From: Mycteria americana
Lineage: Eukaryota > Chordata > Aves > Ciconiiformes > Ciconiidae
Length of the DNA: 64,000 bases
Direction: 5' to 3'
Assembly (NCBI RefSeq): GCF_035582795.1
Contig: NC_134367.1
Coordinates: 107,618,062-107,682,061 of the forward strand
The translations under genes and the position numbers were made by a program. The notes below the pieces were generated by a model that had not been told where the DNA came from, did no database searches, and was given only the letters and a program-made list of their open reading frames with translations. Numbering within the stretch: position 1 is the first letter of the stretch; each line of letters opens with the position of its first letter. Shown here piece after piece: positions 60,235-64,000 of the stretch.

Positions 60235-60350
60235 GGCCCCAATTTAAATAAGCATTTCAGCATATGCTTACAATCTACCTGGCTTCAATGGGACTTGAGC
60301 ACACACTTCATTTCCAGCACATGCCTCTATGCCCTTTCTGAACCGGGATT
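60235..60350. mobile_element. Second palindromic MITE-like relic
   Basis: GGCCCCAATTTAAATAAGCA, CAGCATATGCTTACAATCTA, a centre GGCTTCAATGGGACTTGAGC, then CAGCACATGCCTCTATGCCC and CTGAACCGGGATTT follow an old amniote palindromic element built of 'aagcacatgctta' words around 'cttcaatggga'. The arms are only partly complementary now, so the copy is old. Confidence 0.5.
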
Positions 60351-60479
60351 TTACCTGAATGAAAGCTAAAACATTGAACAACTTTTTTTTTTTCCCCTTC
60401 CTTACAGAACAAATGTCCTTTTATAACCAAGATAGGAGACTTTCAAGCTTTCCTATACAGAATGTAGCTGTACAAAATT

Positions 60480-61750
60480 CCCAACTACATAGCAAAAGAA
60501 GTGATACTACGCATTGTTCTGCTGGCAAGTGATTGTGGTGAATATTTTTATTTGATCTTAGTCCATTCATAGTGTGAAGCGGCAGTTATTCCGCGGAAGA
60601 TAAAGTAAGAGCGATTTGGATCGGAGCCATATTTTTGACTACAATAACTTTATTGGCCAGAGTCTAGTTTGTGTAATCACTAAAATTAACACATGACAGT
60701 ATGAGTGCTGAGTTCAAAGCAGGAAACAATCTCAGATACAGCTACAAAAATTGCTCCAGTCCAATTGCTGTAAAACAGATGAAGATAAAGTTAGTGTCCC
60801 AGTGAGTCATCCAGCCAAGATTCACATTTCAGAAAAAGAGCCATTCCAGGGGTAGAAATGAGGACAAAACTGTTTCAGAATAGCCATGAAAAATATGTGC
60901 AGAACACGGTCTGATTATACAAATTTGCAGACTGTTCCCAGCAAAATGAAGCAAAAGAAATGATCCTTAGTAATAAAGGAGCAAATATCTCCCTGGTGAA
61001 AAAAATAAAGTGAATTTGGCCTAGTGTGTTTTTCATTAGCTCTTTCCATTAAAGGAACACATTGTGCAATGAAGTTGGGCTTAATATTCAAGTTTTGATT
61101 AAATTAAATAAGCTTTTACAATATTTAAGACCAGGAGAAAACATTTTTATGATTTGTTACAAATCCCCAGGGAAATATTTAAAAACAAGACCAACAAGCA
61201 AACATGTTATTACTATATTTTCAACTTAGATTTTCTAGCATTGTGTTGAGCATGAGAATCTGAAAGTAAAATTCAGCAGGAATTGACTGGAAACCAAACT
61301 GAAAGTAGTTCGCTACGGTTCAGTCTTTATGCTAACAGAAGTGGGGAAGGGAAGGGAAAAGAGAGGAATGGGGAGAAGAGGGGAGAAAAAGAGAATAAGA
61401 AAAAAGAAAAGACACCGCAGAGGGTGCAAGGAGTAAAAATACATCCGTTAATATTTGAATAACCTCAATTGTTATTTGAAATATGGTAATTTTCTTTAAA
61501 AATACGTATTCTGCTGGATTCAGGCGTCGTTAGGCATCGAGTTACCACGATCGAACAGGGTCCTTCCTGTTGTCTGATTTTCATTTATGCTAAGATCGAT
61601 TTCTATCGCTCTAGCCAGGCAAACTGGTCATACATATAATTCACGTTTATTTTCAGTTCCTTTACATGGCTAGAGAGATAACATGAAAATGAATCCCCAG
61701 ATTATTTTTATTCCTATTTTTAAAACGGGTACTATCAATGTAATAAAGGA
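60480..61750. promoter_or_regulatory. Candidate conserved AT-rich non-coding region
   Basis: Over 1.2 kb of AT-rich DNA with few simple repeats and many complex words, for example GTGAAGCGGCAGTTATTCCG (60575-60594) and AACTTTATTGGCCAGAGTCT (60646-60665). A polypurine tract interrupts it at 61343-61412. No open frame exceeds 60 codons. A regulatory role is inferred from texture only. Confidence 0.25.
61343..61412 (+). repeat. Polypurine GGGAA/GAGAA tract
   Basis: About 70 bp of nearly pure G/A, with GGGAAGGGAAGGGAAAAGAG units moving into A-rich GAAAAGA. Only a few T interruptions. Confidence 0.85.
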
Positions 61751-63695
61751 ATATTATTTGTGCGCTGCAGAATGTTCCCATCATTTATCTTGCTCATAAC
61801 AAAATGATTTCCAGCTGCTTGTCTTCCTTATCCAGGCTACCTGCTCCTGAACCTGCAGGCTGGGCTGGCAATGCCTTTCTCTTGCCCTTGTAATAGCAAG
61901 AACATGACCGTCTCCAGTGCAAACATTTAGGTGATGGGAGAGCACAGAGTTCCCCACAGCCGAGTTGCCTCCTGTGGTACTTTTGCAGTTGATGGGCAGC
62001 AAAGGCTTCCCAAATGAAATATTTATTTTGTATTAGATTCTAGCACGCTGCATAGAGCTAAGGTCACCAGCTAACATCCCGATGAAGAACTGAACTGTAA
62101 TTTAGCCTTAGAAAAAACTGGCTTGTTCTGAGTTGATCGAAAGAAGTTCAGATGTGCAGCACTGCACAAACGTGGGTCACTAGTGTATTTTAGTTTTACC
62201 TCTTGTTTTACCTCGCCTTTTGCCCTAGACCCAATCCCCTACAGGGACAGTGTTTTCAATAGTGCTTTGTATAGTCTGTTTTGCATAATAATAACATGAA
62301 ACAAAAATTGAGAGAAATCTGAAACCCAGAAAAAAAATTATTAGCCAACATTTTTTTTACAAGCCAAATCAGAAAAAGCAAGGAAAATGAATACTGCCTT
62401 ATCCTTGAAATGGATGGGAAAAAGTGCCTTGTGCTGTGTTCCCAGTCGGGGTTCACTTGGTTCTGCATCTATAGCGATATGCTGTCTATACCATACACAT
62501 TTGTAATGTGCCTTGAGATCTCTCTCGGTGCAATCTTAGAGCCAAGTAACATGATTATTATTACAACCTTAGCTCCAGAGTGAAAACTGCAGACCACTTA
62601 ATACTGTTTTCTTTCAATCCAAGGAGATAAGGAGCTAAGCATCTTGAAAGAGAACTTGCATTTGCAGTAAGTGAAATAACTTTTTGTGCGACTGCTCTAT
62701 GGAAGGAGTTAAAAGAGGGTAGCTGGCCATCCTTCGATGTGGTGTCAATGCAATTAGTGCTGCTTATTGTTGACTGGGACAGCAGAGGTGGGGAAATTGC
62801 AGCTTGTTAGTCCCAAATACATTATGGCCTCCTAATGAACTCCATTTTATGGCCAAACTCCTTTAAATTGTCTCTTCCTGTGATTAATTCACCTCTTTCT
62901 CCCCTTTCGGCAGGCTGTTGTTGATAGGGAGTGTCCAGTGTTGAATGAGTAAAAAGTACTAATGCATGTTCTTTCCAGGGAGAGATAACCTTTCTCTAAA
63001 CATGATGAATGCATCTTTTACGGAGGAAGATACCCTGTGCGGCAAAGGCTTATATATAAGCACTGGAAAGCATGTATTGCGGGGGGGTTGGTGGGACAAC
63101 TTCTTGCAGCTCCTGGCTATTTGCAGGGGCTCTGGGGGCTTTTTGGGGCTGATATCGGAGCCAAACAGGCTTCTTTGCAGAGGCCAGCCAGGAGGGAGCT
63201 GAGGGTCCCGCTCACCCCAGCTGGGTCTGGAGCTCCCCACCACCAAGCTGGGGACACCCAGCTGGTGCTTTTCTGTCCAGGGACCTTTTTTTTTGGCTCA
63301 GAGATTGAGGGCCAGACTGGAGAAGTCATAGCTGGGACCTGAGCCCTTCGTTCCCAGTTCCCCTGCTCGGGGGGACTGCTGCTCCCCCCAGGTTGCGTCT
63401 CTGCTCTGAGTCCTGCAGGCTGGACTCCCCATTTTTGATCAGTCCTTGCTGAGGCAAGGGTCGCATCAATGCTGGTGGGAGCTGGGCTGGAGGAAGGACT
63501 GTGCAGGAGCAGAAGCCTGGGCTGCTCCCCAGCAGCACCTCTGCTCTGCTTGCCCTCCTGTTTACCCCAGATGCTTTTGGCTGAGGGTAAGTAAGAGTTA
63601 AACAGAATCAGAGAGGGAAGGTGACAGTACTTGGCATTCTGCAGCACCAAGGTAAAAGGCCACAAGATGTGTAAATACGGCAGGCTGACTAAAAT
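61751..63695. other. Intergenic DNA, no gene recognised
   Basis: AT-rich until about 62950, then moderately GC-rich with overlapping open frames near 63060-63700, none resembling a known protein. No exon is supported. Confidence 0.45.
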
Positions 63696-63766
63696 TATAC
63701 ACATATATTAACCATATATATATATATTTATATGCATACCCATATAACTCCACACAAACACACAAA
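63696..63766 (+). repeat. TA/CA-rich imperfect microsatellite
   Basis: TATACACATATA, CCATATATATATATA and CACACAAACACACA units over about 70 bp. An interrupted dinucleotide repeat close to the window end. Confidence 0.85.
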
Positions 63767-64000
63767 TAATATCACAGCACTCACAATTATTCACACGTCA
63801 GAGGTTTTTTTCCAACTCATCTCTGGCAAGAGAAGACAGCAGTAAAAGAAAGAGAAAAAAAATATTCCCCAAGCTGATTATCAAATAAAATATTGTTTTA
63901 TTTTCTGTCTAATAAGTACAAGAAGTTCCATAACTCCCCTGATTAGGCATATTATCCTTCTTCAGAAAGTCAGCTTGATTTATGCAGAAAGTGATTTGGA

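Noticed and set aside
1..64000. CRISPR arrays, operons, phage or integrated-element attachment sites
   Set aside because: No spaced direct-repeat arrays or bacterial gene organisation; the window is vertebrate nuclear DNA.

Overview
The window reads as bird nuclear DNA. Three chicken-repeat-1 (CR1) LINE 3' ends carry the typical avian tail of repeated ATTCTRTG-like octamers (about 5924-5966, 28620-28786 and 50440-50540). There are spliced vertebrate exons with GT/AG boundaries, strong CpG islands and very low gene density. The species cannot be fixed from the sequence alone.

One protein-coding gene can be supported: HLX (H2.0-like homeobox), on the + strand, with four coding exons (11948-12521, 13126-13305, 13803-13987, 14827-15177). 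Reading phase is kept at every junction. The product is 429 residues: an N-terminal region with two Groucho/TLE-type EH1-like motifs, an alanine/glycine-rich linker, an exon 2 block typical of HLX, a complete homeodomain at residues 270-329 split between exons 3 and 4, and an acidic/serine-rich tail. A 3' UTR with an AATAAA signal at 15671-15676 follows.

Layout. 1-7740: mixed-composition upstream flank with no recognisable exon, a few decayed repeats and one AT-rich block of candidate regulatory DNA (1740-2430). 7740-24360: about 16.6 kb that is mostly CpG-rich and surrounds HLX, as expected of a Polycomb-type developmental locus. It holds the promoter, with a striking near-perfect 77-nt inverted repeat, a mirror-symmetric pyrimidine tract and a 15-codon upstream ORF. 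Downstream of the gene it holds two perfect cAMP-response-element palindromes and several AT-rich islands dense in homeodomain, forkhead and E-box words. 24360-64000: an apparently gene-free stretch with CR1 fragments, MIR/L2-like relics, palindromic MITE-like relics, microsatellites and several candidate enhancers, including a tight cluster of four GATA motifs at 40132-40164. In mammals HLX is followed by a long desert before DUSP10, which fits this layout, but no DUSP10 exon is seen here.

How the parts may work together (inference): one developmental transcription-factor gene inside a long regulatory domain. The non-coding findings are mainly candidates for control of HLX in visceral mesenchyme and blood lineages, plus structural oddities in the promoter and in the repeats. 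I found no new multi-gene system.
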